Shown: piece by piece, positions 1-5,666 of the stretch
How the letters are laid out: each line of letters opens with the position of its first letter
How positions within the stretch are numbered: the first letter of the stretch is position 1
Assembly: GCA_937921835.1 (NCBI GenBank)
Contig: CAKZVG010000144.1
Coordinates: 1-7,956, forward strand
DNA length: 7,956 nt
Direction of reading: 5' to 3'
Origin: an uncultured Bryobacteraceae bacterium
GTDB taxonomy: Bacteria > Acidobacteriota > Terriglobia > Bryobacterales > Bryobacteraceae
Translations under genes and position numbers: made by a program
Notes under the pieces: generated by a model
Databases searched by the model: none
The model's input: only the letters and a program-made list of their open reading frames with translations
What the model was told of the DNA's origin: nothing

Positions 1-822
1 GCCGCCGCCGCCGTGGTTGTAGCGCAGGCCCACCGGTAGGCTCATGGCGTAGGCCGCCAGCGAGGGCCGTAGCGGTTCGAAGAACAGATCGCGGCCGCTC
101 CACAGGTGGTAGCAGTAGCTGTAGACCCAGCCGAAGGGTACGAAGCCGTAGTGCCGCCGGAGCACCTCCATCGATTCCCGCAGCGATTCCCGGCGCTGGC
201 CGAGGGTCTTGTTTTGCGGGTACATTCTGGAGGTGGCCAGGCATTCGGCCAGGTGGTGCAACTGGCGCCGCCGGGAAAGGCGGATCCAGAGGTCGTAGTC
301 GAAGGCGAAGCGCAGCTCCGGATTCAACGCGCCCACGGCTTCGAAGGCCTCGCGGCGGATAAAACAGGCGGGCTGGCAGATGAGACACTCGCGTGACAGG
401 CCCCGCTCGTCGATGGCGGCCACCGGGTATGGCCCCAGCGGATTTCCGGCGGCATCCACCCAGCGCGCGCCGCCGTAAACCGCGGCCGCTTCCGGATGGG
501 TCCGCAGGTATCGGGCGGCCTTGCCGACGGCTCCCGGCAGATAGGTGTCGTCGGCGTTCAGCCAGGCCAGAATGGAGCCGGTGGCGAGCTCGAAGCCGCG
601 GTTCACCGCGTCGGCCGCGCCGCGGTCCGGCGCCGACACGAAGCGCAGGCGGCCGGCGTAGCGCCGCACGATCTCCGCCGTCCCGTCGGTGGAACCGCCG
701 TCCATGACGATGTACTCGATGGCCGGGTAGTCCTGCGACAGAACGCTTTGGATGGTTTGCTCGATGAAGCGGACCATGTTCAGGGCGGGCGTGACGACGG
801 AGACGGTGAGGTTCGCTGGCAC
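1..822 (-). CDS. Family 2 glycosyltransferase, C-terminal end cut by window edge
   Basis: Transfers a sugar from a nucleotide-sugar donor to a growing glycan, probably at the cytoplasmic face of the membrane; donor and acceptor cannot be told. 274 residues are visible. The GT-A fold opens with the first beta strand (LTVSVVTPALN, residues 5-15). DGGSTDGT follows at 41-48, the metal/nucleotide-binding NADD at 89-92, and the acceptor-side DYDLW motif at 175-179. The visible end (SLPVGLRYNHGGGG) reaches base 1 with no stop. The start is taken as GTG at 822 because an in-frame TGA lies two codons upstream and the beta strand begins straight after; the next ATG (residue 16) would cut into that strand. 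No clear Shine-Dalgarno is visible. It lies 75 bases after the SixA-type gene on the same strand and near an O-antigen ligase, so a polysaccharide role is inferred. The family call is secure, the exact substrate unknown. Confidence 0.93.
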   Translation of the reverse strand, partial: MPANLTVSVVTPALNMVRFIEQTIQSVLSQDYPAIEYIVMDGGSTDGTAEIVRRYAGRLRFVSAPDRGAADAVNRGFELATGSILAWLNADDTYLPGAVGKAARYLRTHPEAAAVYGGARWVDAAGNPLGPYPVAAIDERGLSRECLICQPACFIRREAFEAVGALNPELRFAFDYDLWIRLSRRRQLHHLAECLATSRMYPQNKTLGQRRESLRESMEVLRRHYGFVPFGWVYSYCYHLWSGRDLFFEPLRPSLAAYAMSLPVGLRYNHGGGG

Positions 823-897
823 GGTTCAGGTTGCGTTCTTGTCCGGAACCCCCTATCCTATCGCGTCGCGGGGCCGCGCAGCGGACGGGGAAACCGG

Positions 898-1389
898 TCA
901 ACGCACGGCCGCGGCCAGGCGCGGCACCAGCATCCACTTCAGCACACCGCGCGGCTGGGGACCGGACTGGTCCACGTCGATCCGGATGAGCGAGCCTTTC
1001 TTTACGTCGATCTGAAGCGACGGAGCGGCCAGCAGGTAGGCGGCCAGCCTTCCGAATTGCGGCTCATGGCCGGCCAGCAGGATCTGGCCGGCGTCTTTAT
1101 GCGCGCGAAGTTCGTCCCAAACCTCCTCGGGACGGCAACCCGGCAGGAGCGCGCGGCAGGTCAAGGGATCGCCGCCCGAGCCGAGAACGCTGGCGGCCAC
1201 CGCGGCCGTTTCGAGCGCCCTGCGCAACGGGCTGCTGAGAATCGCTCCCGGCCGCACGCCCGAGGCCCGCGCCAATTTCAGGATCTCGCGGAGCTTTTTC
1301 TTCCCCTCGGAAGTCAGTGCCCGATCGGCGTCCCGCTTGTCCGCGCGGGGTTCCTCCGCGATTCCATGCCTGAGCAGGTAGATCTCCAT
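898..1389 (-). CDS. sixA: SixA-type phosphohistidine phosphatase (histidine phosphatase superfamily)
   Basis: Small cytoplasmic phosphatase of the branch-2 histidine phosphatase superfamily; SixA removes phosphate from phosphohistidine in signalling or PTS-type proteins. 163 residues, the usual length for SixA. Seen in the sequence: the catalytic RHG motif at residues 7-9 (His8 is the expected phospho-acceptor), LSSPLRRALETA at 51-62 with the phosphate-binding Arg57, and the second catalytic His108 in GHEPQ. The C-terminal strands (SLIRID and LKWMLVP) are typical of SixA rather than of phosphoglycerate mutases. ATG at 1389 is preferred over a longer frame opening at 1440, because the family begins M-x-I/L-x-L-x-RHG and a G-rich Shine-Dalgarno-like stretch precedes it. 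The gene is divergent from the O-antigen ligase and upstream of the glycosyltransferase. Its target protein is not indicated by the neighbours, so a regulatory link to polysaccharide synthesis is only a guess. Confidence 0.88.
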   Translation of the reverse strand: MEIYLLRHGIAEEPRADKRDADRALTSEGKKKLREILKLARASGVRPGAILSSPLRRALETAAVAASVLGSGGDPLTCRALLPGCRPEEVWDELRAHKDAGQILLAGHEPQFGRLAAYLLAAPSLQIDVKKGSLIRIDVDQSGPQPRGVLKWMLVPRLAAAVR

Positions 1390-1475
1390 CCAGACCACCC
1401 CCAAAGACCCACTACCGCGTGGAAGCCTCCATTTTGGCATACTTAGGGATACGCCGGGCGAATCCGGCCCCTGTC
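1390..1475. promoter_or_regulatory. Divergent intergenic region, presumed promoters for sixA-like and ligase genes
   Basis: These 86 bases separate two genes transcribed away from each other, so both promoters are expected here or just inside the flanking genes. No convincing -35/-10 pair was found on either strand; the best AT-rich core is around 1431-1446. A short inverted repeat (GCCGG at 1453-1457, CCGGC at 1464-1468) sits directly before the chosen ligase start and could fold in its mRNA leader. The region is inferred from gene layout rather than from recognised promoter boxes. Confidence 0.3.
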
Positions 1476-2720
1476 ATGGAATCGACGCAAGCGCTTCTCC
1501 GGCGCTCCGCTTTCTATCTGGCTTGTGCCTCGGCGGTGACCGTGCTGGTCTCCATCGCGGCGTGCCACATCCTGCTGGCGATGGCTTTTGCCGCACTGCT
1601 GTTCTCGGGCGAGAAGCTGCGGCTGCCGCCGATCCGCCTGCCGCTGGCCGTGTTCATGGCCGGCACCCTGCTTTCTCTTGCCTTATCGCCGGATCCGGCG
1701 GCGGGCCGGCCCCAGATCCGCAAGTTCTTCGTTTTTCTTACACTGCTGGTGGTCTTCAGTCTCGTCCGCGAGGTGGCCCAGATGCGCCGTCTGGTCCTGG
1801 TCTGGGTGGGGGTGGGAACGGTGTCGGCGGCCAAGAGCCTGGTACAGTTCTACGAAAAACTCGACCAGTCGCGGATGATGGGCCAGCCCTTCTATCAACA
1901 CTATGTAGCCGAGCGCACTACCGGCTTCATGAGCCATTGGATGACCTTCGGCGGGCAAATGATGATTTTGCTCCTGCTGCTGGGGGCGTTCCTGATGTTC
2001 TCGCCGCACTGGCGGCGCCTCCTGTGGCTGTGGCTGCTGGCGGGGGGGACCATCGGGATGGCGCTGCTGCTGGGCTTCACGCGCGGCATCTGGCTGGCGT
2101 CGGCCGTCGCCGCCCTCTACCTGGTGTGGCACTGGAAGCGCCCGCTGGTGCTGGCCGCGCCGCTGCTGGCAGCGCTGTTCCTGTGGCTGGGGCCGGCCTC
2201 CTTGCGCGAGCGCTTGACCTCCATCCTGCGGCCGCGCGCCGAGGTGGATTCCAACGAGCACCGGGTCATCACCTGGCGCACCGGCTGGCGCATGATATCG
2301 GCCCACCCGTTCTTCGGCCTGGGACCGGAGATGGTCAACTACCGCTTCAAGGAGTTCCTTCCGCCCGATGTCCGCCAGCCTCTGCCGAGCGGCTGGTACG
2401 GCCACCTGCATAACGTTTATCTGCACTACGCCGCCGAGCGCGGCGTTCCCACCCTGCTGGCGCTGTTGTGGCTGCTCGGCAAAATCCTGTGGGACTTCCT
2501 GCGGACGCTGCGCAAGCTGCCTCCCGGCCGCGACGACCGGCGGTTCCTTCTCCAGGGAGGCGTGGCGGTCATGGTGGCCATGCTCATCACCGGGTTCTTC
2601 GAACTGAACTTCGGCGACAGCGAGGTGCTCACGATGTTCCTGGTAGTGGTTTGCGCCGGCTACACGGCCGCCGCCAGCGTGGCCGCGGATGCGCGCCAAC
2701 CCGAGGTCGTTCATGCCTGA
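1476..2720 (+). CDS. O-antigen ligase / polymerase family membrane protein (Wzy_C-type)
   Basis: Integral inner-membrane glycosyltransferase that joins or polymerises lipid-linked glycan chains on the periplasmic side. 414 residues, mostly hydrophobic with roughly ten or more membrane segments. The Wzy_C core is clear: GFTRGIWLA at about 200-208 (Arg203 in the TRG position); the large periplasmic loop from about 250 with HRVITWRTGWRMISAHPFFGLG in pieces at 262-283; then HLHNVYLHYAAERG at 310-323, the His- and Glu-rich signature of WaaL/Wzy proteins. The loop Arg and His residues are the ones implicated in catalysis in WaaL. The frame is also open from a GTG at 1419; ATG 1476 is chosen because the first 19 residues add no membrane segment and the GTG lacks a ribosome site. 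Its stop overlaps the next gene by 8 bases. Ligase and polymerase members cannot be told apart by sequence alone; with a nearby GT2, exopolysaccharide or O-antigen assembly is the likely pathway. Confidence 0.88.
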   Translation: MESTQALLRRSAFYLACASAVTVLVSIAACHILLAMAFAALLFSGEKLRLPPIRLPLAVFMAGTLLSLALSPDPAAGRPQIRKFFVFLTLLVVFSLVREVAQMRRLVLVWVGVGTVSAAKSLVQFYEKLDQSRMMGQPFYQHYVAERTTGFMSHWMTFGGQMMILLLLLGAFLMFSPHWRRLLWLWLLAGGTIGMALLLGFTRGIWLASAVAALYLVWHWKRPLVLAAPLLAALFLWLGPASLRERLTSILRPRAEVDSNEHRVITWRTGWRMISAHPFFGLGPEMVNYRFKEFLPPDVRQPLPSGWYGHLHNVYLHYAAERGVPTLLALLWLLGKILWDFLRTLRKLPPGRDDRRFLLQGGVAVMVAMLITGFFELNFGDSEVLTMFLVVVCAGYTAAASVAADARQPEVVHA

Positions 2721-3435
2721 CTCGCTCAAGGGCCGCCAGATCCTGGTGGTGGGAGGGGCCGGCGGGCTGGGAGCGGCCACCAGCGCGCTGCTGGCCGCCG
2801 AAGGAGCGGTGCTGACCGTCACCTATCGCGCCAACCGCGAGCGCGCCGAGCAACTGGCCGGAATCGCCCGCGTCGTGCAGGCCGACATCACCAGCCAGGA
2901 GGACCGCGGGCGGCTGCTCGCCGCCATGCCACGGCTGTACGGGCTGGTGATTTTCGCCGGCCACCCGGCGCGCGCCGCCGCTCCGGCCGAGCTTCCCGCC
3001 GCTATGGAGCATTCCATGCGCGTGAACTACTTGGGACCCGTCCTGCTGGCGCGCGAAGCGGCGGCACGGATGCGCGAGCAGGAGATTCCCGGCTCGCTCG
3101 TGCTGGTTTCCACCATGCAGGCGGTGAGCGTGTTTCCGGGTTCGACCGCCTACGCGGGAGCCAAGAGCGCCCTGCTCCAGGCGGCGCGCATCCTGGCCAA
3201 GGAATGCCGCGGCGCGCCAGGCATTCGCGTGAACGTGATCGCGCCGGGCGTAATGGCGGCCGGCATGGCCGAAGCCAGCATCGCCTCAGGAAAATACAAC
3301 CGGTACCTGGAGGAGGGCGTGGTGCAGCGGTTCGGGCGCCCGGAGGACGCTGCCCGCGCGGTGCGCTTCTTCCTCGAGCCCGACAACTACATCACCGGGC
3401 AGGTGCTCTCGGTCGACGGCGGCATCACCCTCTGA
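2713..3435 (+). CDS. Short-chain dehydrogenase/reductase (classical SDR, FabG-like)
   Basis: Soluble NAD(P)H-dependent oxidoreductase acting on a ketone/alcohol substrate that cannot be named. 240 residues, the normal length. The Rossmann glycine motif GGAGGLG is at 14-20, Asp58 follows beta3, and the catalytic tetrad is complete: Asn105, Ser133, Tyr147 and Lys151 (YAGAK). APG at 177-179 and the C-terminal VDGG at 234-237 are standard for FabG-like SDRs. The usual NNAG segment is degenerate (IFAG at 80-83). Arg39 after beta2 suggests, without proving, a preference for NADP(H). ATG 2713 has GAGG at 2703-2706 six bases upstream and lies inside the ligase gene, overlapping its stop by 8 bases, which points to translational coupling. 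An upstream in-frame start at 2689 would only add residues encoded inside the ligase. Nucleotide-sugar or lipid modification would fit the neighbourhood, but that is inference. Confidence 0.9.
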   Translation: MPDSLKGRQILVVGGAGGLGAATSALLAAEGAVLTVTYRANRERAEQLAGIARVVQADITSQEDRGRLLAAMPRLYGLVIFAGHPARAAAPAELPAAMEHSMRVNYLGPVLLAREAAARMREQEIPGSLVLVSTMQAVSVFPGSTAYAGAKSALLQAARILAKECRGAPGIRVNVIAPGVMAAGMAEASIASGKYNRYLEEGVVQRFGRPEDAARAVRFFLEPDNYITGQVLSVDGGITL

Positions 3436-3499
3436 GCGGCCGCGGGAGTGCGCGCCCGGACCCGCCGTCCGCTTGCCGGCTGACCGCCCCGCGGGCCGC
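3436..3499. terminator. Candidate bidirectional terminator between convergent genes
   Basis: The 65-base gap between the convergent SDR and TlpA-like stops is bounded by an inverted repeat: GCGGCCGCGGG at 3436-3446 against CCCGCGGGCCGC at 3488-3499, pairing over 11 positions with one bulged base. A smaller hairpin sits inside (CGGAC 3457-3461 with GTCCG 3467-3471). There is no T-tract on either strand, so a classical intrinsic terminator is not proven; the position and strong GC stems are the support. Confidence 0.35.
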
Positions 3500-3500
3500 G

Positions 3501-3989
3501 CTACAACAGCTTGCGGATGTCGGCTTCGAGCGCCTTCAGATCCACTTCCCCGGTGTAGGTCTTCACCTTCTTGCCGGAGCGGTCAAACAGCATCGAAAAG
3601 GGCAGCGCGCCGCTCCATTTGGGGTCCATGGCGGTGATGAACTTGTCGTCGTTGGCGGTTTTCTTAATGTAGAAGGGACCCGCTACCTTGGCGTCCCGCA
3701 GAAATTTGCCCGCCGCGGGAGCGTCCTCCGGCTCGTCGGCCGAAACCGTGATCAGCCGGAAGCCCCGCGCGCCGAGCGAGGACTGCATGCGGGCCAGGGC
3801 CGGCATCTCCGCCCGGCACGGCTCGCACCAGGTGGCCCAGAAGTTGATGAGCAGCACCCTGCCTTTATGGGCGGCCAACAGCTTGGCGACGCCCGTCTCG
3901 TCGAAGGGCAGAAACCCGTCCTGGGCGCGGGCGGAAAATCCGCCCGCCAGCCCCAGAACGGTCAGCCACGCAGCGCAGCGCCGGTTCAC
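3501..3989 (-). CDS. Secreted TlpA-like thioredoxin-fold thiol oxidoreductase
   Basis: Exported thioredoxin-fold protein of the TlpA/ResA type, which typically reduces disulfides in periplasmic targets such as apocytochromes or copper-site proteins. 162 residues. A Sec signal peptide fits residues 1-22 (MNRR, hydrophobic stretch, ARA before Gln23). The active site is WCEPC, Cys55 and Cys58, inside the family-typical NFWATWCEPCRAEMP. The cis-proline is Pro130 in GALPFSMLFD, and the GxxxxxLF strand and C-terminal helix complete the fold. There is no membrane anchor after the signal, so it should be free in the periplasm. It starts with GTG at 3989, and the last base of that codon's overlap gives a 4-base GTGA junction with the upstream redoxin stop, with only a weak AAGAAG before it; translation probably depends on the redoxin gene. 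It is the last gene of the minus-strand block. The specific target is unknown. Confidence 0.88.
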   Translation of the reverse strand: MNRRCAAWLTVLGLAGGFSARAQDGFLPFDETGVAKLLAAHKGRVLLINFWATWCEPCRAEMPALARMQSSLGARGFRLITVSADEPEDAPAAGKFLRDAKVAGPFYIKKTANDDKFITAMDPKWSGALPFSMLFDRSGKKVKTYTGEVDLKALEADIRKLL

Positions 3990-4567
3990 GTGGTCTTCTT
4001 GGCCCGCTTGATGGTGCAGCCGAACGCCTTGGTGGTGGCGTTCTGGACCGGCTGCCCGGCCATTACGGCGTCGATCGCCAGCCGCAGCCCCTGCGACTTG
4101 ACGTTGGCGGCGTTGCGCGAGTCGTCAATGTAGCCGTGATAGCGGATGGCGCCCGCCTTGTCGAGCACGTAGACCTCGGGAGTGAACTGGGCGCCGAACA
4201 GATCCGCCACCACGTTGCCGGGATCCTTGTAAACGGCGAAATTGAAGCCGTTGCTCTGGATGTGGGCGGCGACCTCCTCGGCCGGCTCGGTGGCGTTGGA
4301 GTTGACGAAGACGAACTTGACGCCCTTGCCGGCGTAGTCGTTGTAGATGGCCTTCATCCGCTCGTTGTAGTCGTTCGAAATCGGGCACTTGGTGGCGATG
4401 AAGAGCACCACCGTGGTGTCGCCCTTGAGCGCCGAGAAGGAAACCTTGTTCCCGGAGAGGTCCTTGAGCTGGAAGTCGGGCACCGCCGACCCCACGTGAA
4501 GTTGCGCGTTCGCAGTCAGGGTTGCGGCCAGAGCCGCCGTTCCCAGAAAAAACAACCGTCGTTGCAT
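3986..4567 (-). CDS. Secreted redoxin (AhpC/TSA-like thioredoxin fold) with CPIS active site
   Basis: Thioredoxin-fold redoxin, probably exported. 193 residues: signal peptide at 1-21 (MQRR, hydrophobic core, ANA before Gln22), then the AhpC/TSA-type start VGSAVPDFQLKDLSG at 26-40. The active-site segment FIATKCPISNDY at 56-67 has Cys61 where the first Cys of CxxC would be and Ser64 in place of the second. The cis-Pro is Pro130 in TPEVYVLD. The only other Cys in the mature part is Cys184 in FGCTIKR near the C-terminus, a possible resolving partner. The PxxxTxxC signature of true peroxiredoxins is absent, so peroxidase activity is uncertain. ATG 4567 is chosen over an upstream in-frame start at 4636 because it begins the signal peptide and has AGGGGG at 4575-4580 seven bases upstream. 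The stop overlaps the TlpA-like start, suggesting the two proteins exchange thiols in the periplasm (inference). Confidence 0.85.
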   Translation of the reverse strand: MQRRLFFLGTAALAATLTANAQLHVGSAVPDFQLKDLSGNKVSFSALKGDTTVVLFIATKCPISNDYNERMKAIYNDYAGKGVKFVFVNSNATEPAEEVAAHIQSNGFNFAVYKDPGNVVADLFGAQFTPEVYVLDKAGAIRYHGYIDDSRNAANVKSQGLRLAIDAVMAGQPVQNATTKAFGCTIKRAKKTT

Positions 4568-4594
4568 CGTTGTTCCCCCTTTGTTGTTTGTCCC

Positions 4595-4624
4595 AGCCGG
4601 CCCGTGAGCGAGAGTTCGCCGGCT
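4595..4624 (-). repeat. Inverted repeat hairpin between the carboxypeptidase-regulatory-like gene and redoxin
   Basis: A perfect 7-base inverted repeat, AGCCGGC at 4595-4601 and GCCGGCT at 4618-4624, with a 16-base loop. It begins within the stop codon of the carboxypeptidase-regulatory-like gene and ends about 15 bases before the redoxin Shine-Dalgarno. No T-tract follows, so it may be an attenuator, an mRNA-stability stem, or chance in GC-rich DNA. Confidence 0.3.
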
Positions 4625-4982
4625 ACCTCTTATCAACCGTCAGATTGATGACCGCCCTGGTGCGGGTATCGAAAGAACTCAGCCGCCGGACGTCGCTGGA
4701 GGCGCCGTCGTGATCGGCTTTCACCTCGTAGTCGACGTTCGTGTTTAAGCCGTGGAAATGATAAGACCCGTCGCGTTGCGTGATGAAGGAGCGGACCTGG
4801 AGAGTCTTCAGATTTTTCAGTTGCACCACCGCGCCTTCCACGGGCGCCCCGGCGCCGTCCCGGACCACGCCCTGAAGAGAGCGGACGTTTGGATCCTCGC
4901 GTTCGCGGCCACGCTGCGCGCAAACGGGCAGGCACGCCGCAAGCAGGAACCCGAAAGCCAACCATGCCGCCAGCGGTTTCAT
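4623..4982 (-). CDS. Small exported protein with carboxypeptidase regulatory-like domain
   Basis: Exported 119-residue protein made of one beta-sandwich of the carboxypeptidase-regulatory (CarboxypepD_reg-like) type; no catalytic residues are expected. The N-terminus is MKPLAAWLAFGFLLAAC. LAAC at 14-17 fits a lipobox with lipidation on Cys17, but cleavage after VCA (residue 22) by the ordinary signal peptidase is also possible. A short charged linker (RGRERED, 24-30) precedes the fold. The fold shows its usual landmarks: LQGVVRDGAGAPVEGAVVQLKN at 36-57 read in pieces, the RDGSYHFHGL turn at 70-79 and YEVKAD at 85-90, ending in a final strand VINLTVDK. ATG 4982 is the only start that gives a signal peptide; the longer open frame above it is arginine-rich shadow sequence. 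It follows a second gene of the same fold after 31 bases. Its binding partner is unknown; such domains usually mediate surface or envelope contacts. Confidence 0.82.
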   Translation of the reverse strand: MKPLAAWLAFGFLLAACLPVCAQRGREREDPNVRSLQGVVRDGAGAPVEGAVVQLKNLKTLQVRSFITQRDGSYHFHGLNTNVDYEVKADHDGASSDVRRLSSFDTRTRAVINLTVDKR

Positions 4983-5013
4983 GAGAGTACTTCTATACAG
5001 ACGAACCAGCCGG

Positions 5014-5307
5014 TCAATTGGATACCGGTTCCAGGCGAAAGAACACATCCACCCGTTCTTCGCCCTGGATGGCGGCTTCCTTGCGATCCGGCTTGAACCC
5101 GTTAGCCCTGACAGAAACAGTATATCGCATGGGCGTGGGGGGGACCCGGATCGCGAATTCCCCGCGCGCGTCGGTAACGGCCTCGATCCTCTTCGGCCGG
5201 GCGGCGCCGTCCGGCCCGGGAATCGCTTCCACGGCCACCTTGGCGCCCGGCAGGGCGAAACCGGAATCGCGAAAGACGCTGCCGCCCAGAATCGCGTACT
5301 TCTCCAC
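5014..5307 (-). CDS. Second carboxypeptidase regulatory-like protein, 5' end uncertain
   Basis: 97 residues from GTG 5307, forming one carboxypeptidase-regulatory-like beta sandwich: LGGSVFRDSGFALPGAKVAVEA in pieces from residue 7, TDARGEFAIRVPP at about 45-57, YTVSVRANGF at about 62-71, and a last strand VDVFFRLEP. The GTG has purine-rich GGAAG six bases upstream, so it could be the true start. However, the same frame stays open upstream and reads RRAWLAAALSLAAPAGLA followed by RGRKKG, a very good signal peptide, back to about base 5379 at the stop of the LysW-like gene. No ATG, GTG or TTG begins it. Either the protein starts at a non-standard codon, a base has been lost or miscalled near 5380-5395, or the GTG form is cytoplasmic. 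The neighbouring gene of the same fold is clearly exported, which favours export here too. The fold call is good, the start is not. Confidence 0.68.
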   Translation of the reverse strand: MEKYAILGGSVFRDSGFALPGAKVAVEAIPGPDGAARPKRIEAVTDARGEFAIRVPPTPMRYTVSVRANGFKPDRKEAAIQGEERVDVFFRLEPVSN

Positions 5308-5377
5308 CCCTTTCTTCCGCCCGCGCGCCAGCCCTGCGGGCGCGGCCAGCGAAAGGGCCGCGGCCAGCCACGCGCGC

Positions 5378-5605
5378 CTACTTCCAGTCCTCGTCTTCGT
5401 CGTCTTCCTCCTCCTCGTCTTCGTCGTAGTCCAGGTCCTCGTCGTCCTCGTCCTCCTCCTCTTCCTCGGCGGGTTCGATTTCCAGCGGATCGACGCTGAC
5501 CACCGTCAGTTCCGCCCCGCACTCTTCGCAAATGAGGGGATCGCCTTCGTCCAGTTCCTCTTCATCGACGTCGATTACGGCGTCGCACAGCGGACAATTG
5601 ACCAT
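5378..5605 (-). CDS. LysW-like zinc-ribbon protein with long acidic tail
   Basis: 75 residues resembling LysW, the small amino-group carrier of the alpha-aminoadipate lysine/arginine pathway. Residues 1-45 match the family well: CPLC (Cys4, Cys7) and CEEC (Cys26, Cys29) form the zinc ribbon, followed by GAELTVVSVDPLEIEPA, close to LysW's GAELEVVxxDPLxLEPA pattern. The tail (46-75) is 25 Asp/Glu out of 30 and ends EDWK. Genuine LysW ends EDWGE, and its last Glu carries the amino acid; here that Glu is missing and a Lys is terminal. No LysX, LysZ, LysY, LysJ or LysK gene is in the window. It may therefore be a diverged, non-carrier member used for protein contacts or metal binding. Start ATG 5605 has a perfect AGGAG seven bases upstream; an extension to 5632 lacks one. 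A lysine-carrier role is unlikely but not excluded. Confidence 0.75.
   Translation of the reverse strand: MVNCPLCDAVIDVDEEELDEGDPLICEECGAELTVVSVDPLEIEPAEEEEEDEDDEDLDYDEDEEEEDDEDEDWK
5388..5468. repeat. Imperfect GAC/GAG/GAA trinucleotide tract
   Basis: The tail of the LysW-like gene is built almost wholly from GAC, GAG and GAA codons (read on the minus strand), giving a low-complexity, strand-asymmetric stretch of about 80 bases rich in pyrimidines on the plus strand. The units are mixed rather than perfect. Such tracts can change length by slippage and are prone to assembly or sequencing indels. Confidence 0.6.
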
Positions 5606-5612
5606 TTCGATT

Positions 5613-5617
5613 CTCCT
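5613..5617 (-). promoter_or_regulatory. Shine-Dalgarno AGGAG deciding the LysW-like start
   Basis: AGGAG on the minus strand, seven bases before ATG 5605. It is the strongest ribosome site in the minus-strand block, and it favours the methionine directly before the first CxxC over the upstream in-frame start at 5632. Confidence 0.7.
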
Positions 5618-5666
5618 GTTGGACTGCGCCAAACCTTTTGTAGCCGAATCCGGCCGGCGGATGCAA

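Noticed and set aside
1..12. GCC repeat at the left edge
   Set aside because: Four glycine codons at the end of the visible glycosyltransferase; too short to be called a repeat element.
843..897. Partly complementary CCGG/CCCC and GGGG/CCGG blocks between the SixA-type and glycosyltransferase genes
   Set aside because: The arms are interrupted by unpaired bases and the loop is long; there is no T-tract, so it is not supported as a terminator or riboswitch.
496..1446. Long plus-strand open frame (316 codons) over the glycosyltransferase and SixA region
   Set aside because: It is opposite two genes with clear family motifs, and its composition (Arg, Gly, Ala, His-rich, no fold motif) is that of an antisense shadow in GC-rich DNA.
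1683..2822. Minus-strand open frame of 379 codons opposite the O-antigen ligase
   Set aside because: Gln-, Arg- and Pro-rich with no motif; the plus strand encodes a convincing multi-helix ligase.
3204..4133. Plus-strand open frame of 309 codons over the SDR end and the TlpA-like gene
   Set aside because: It crosses two real genes and a convergent gap and has no recognisable domain.
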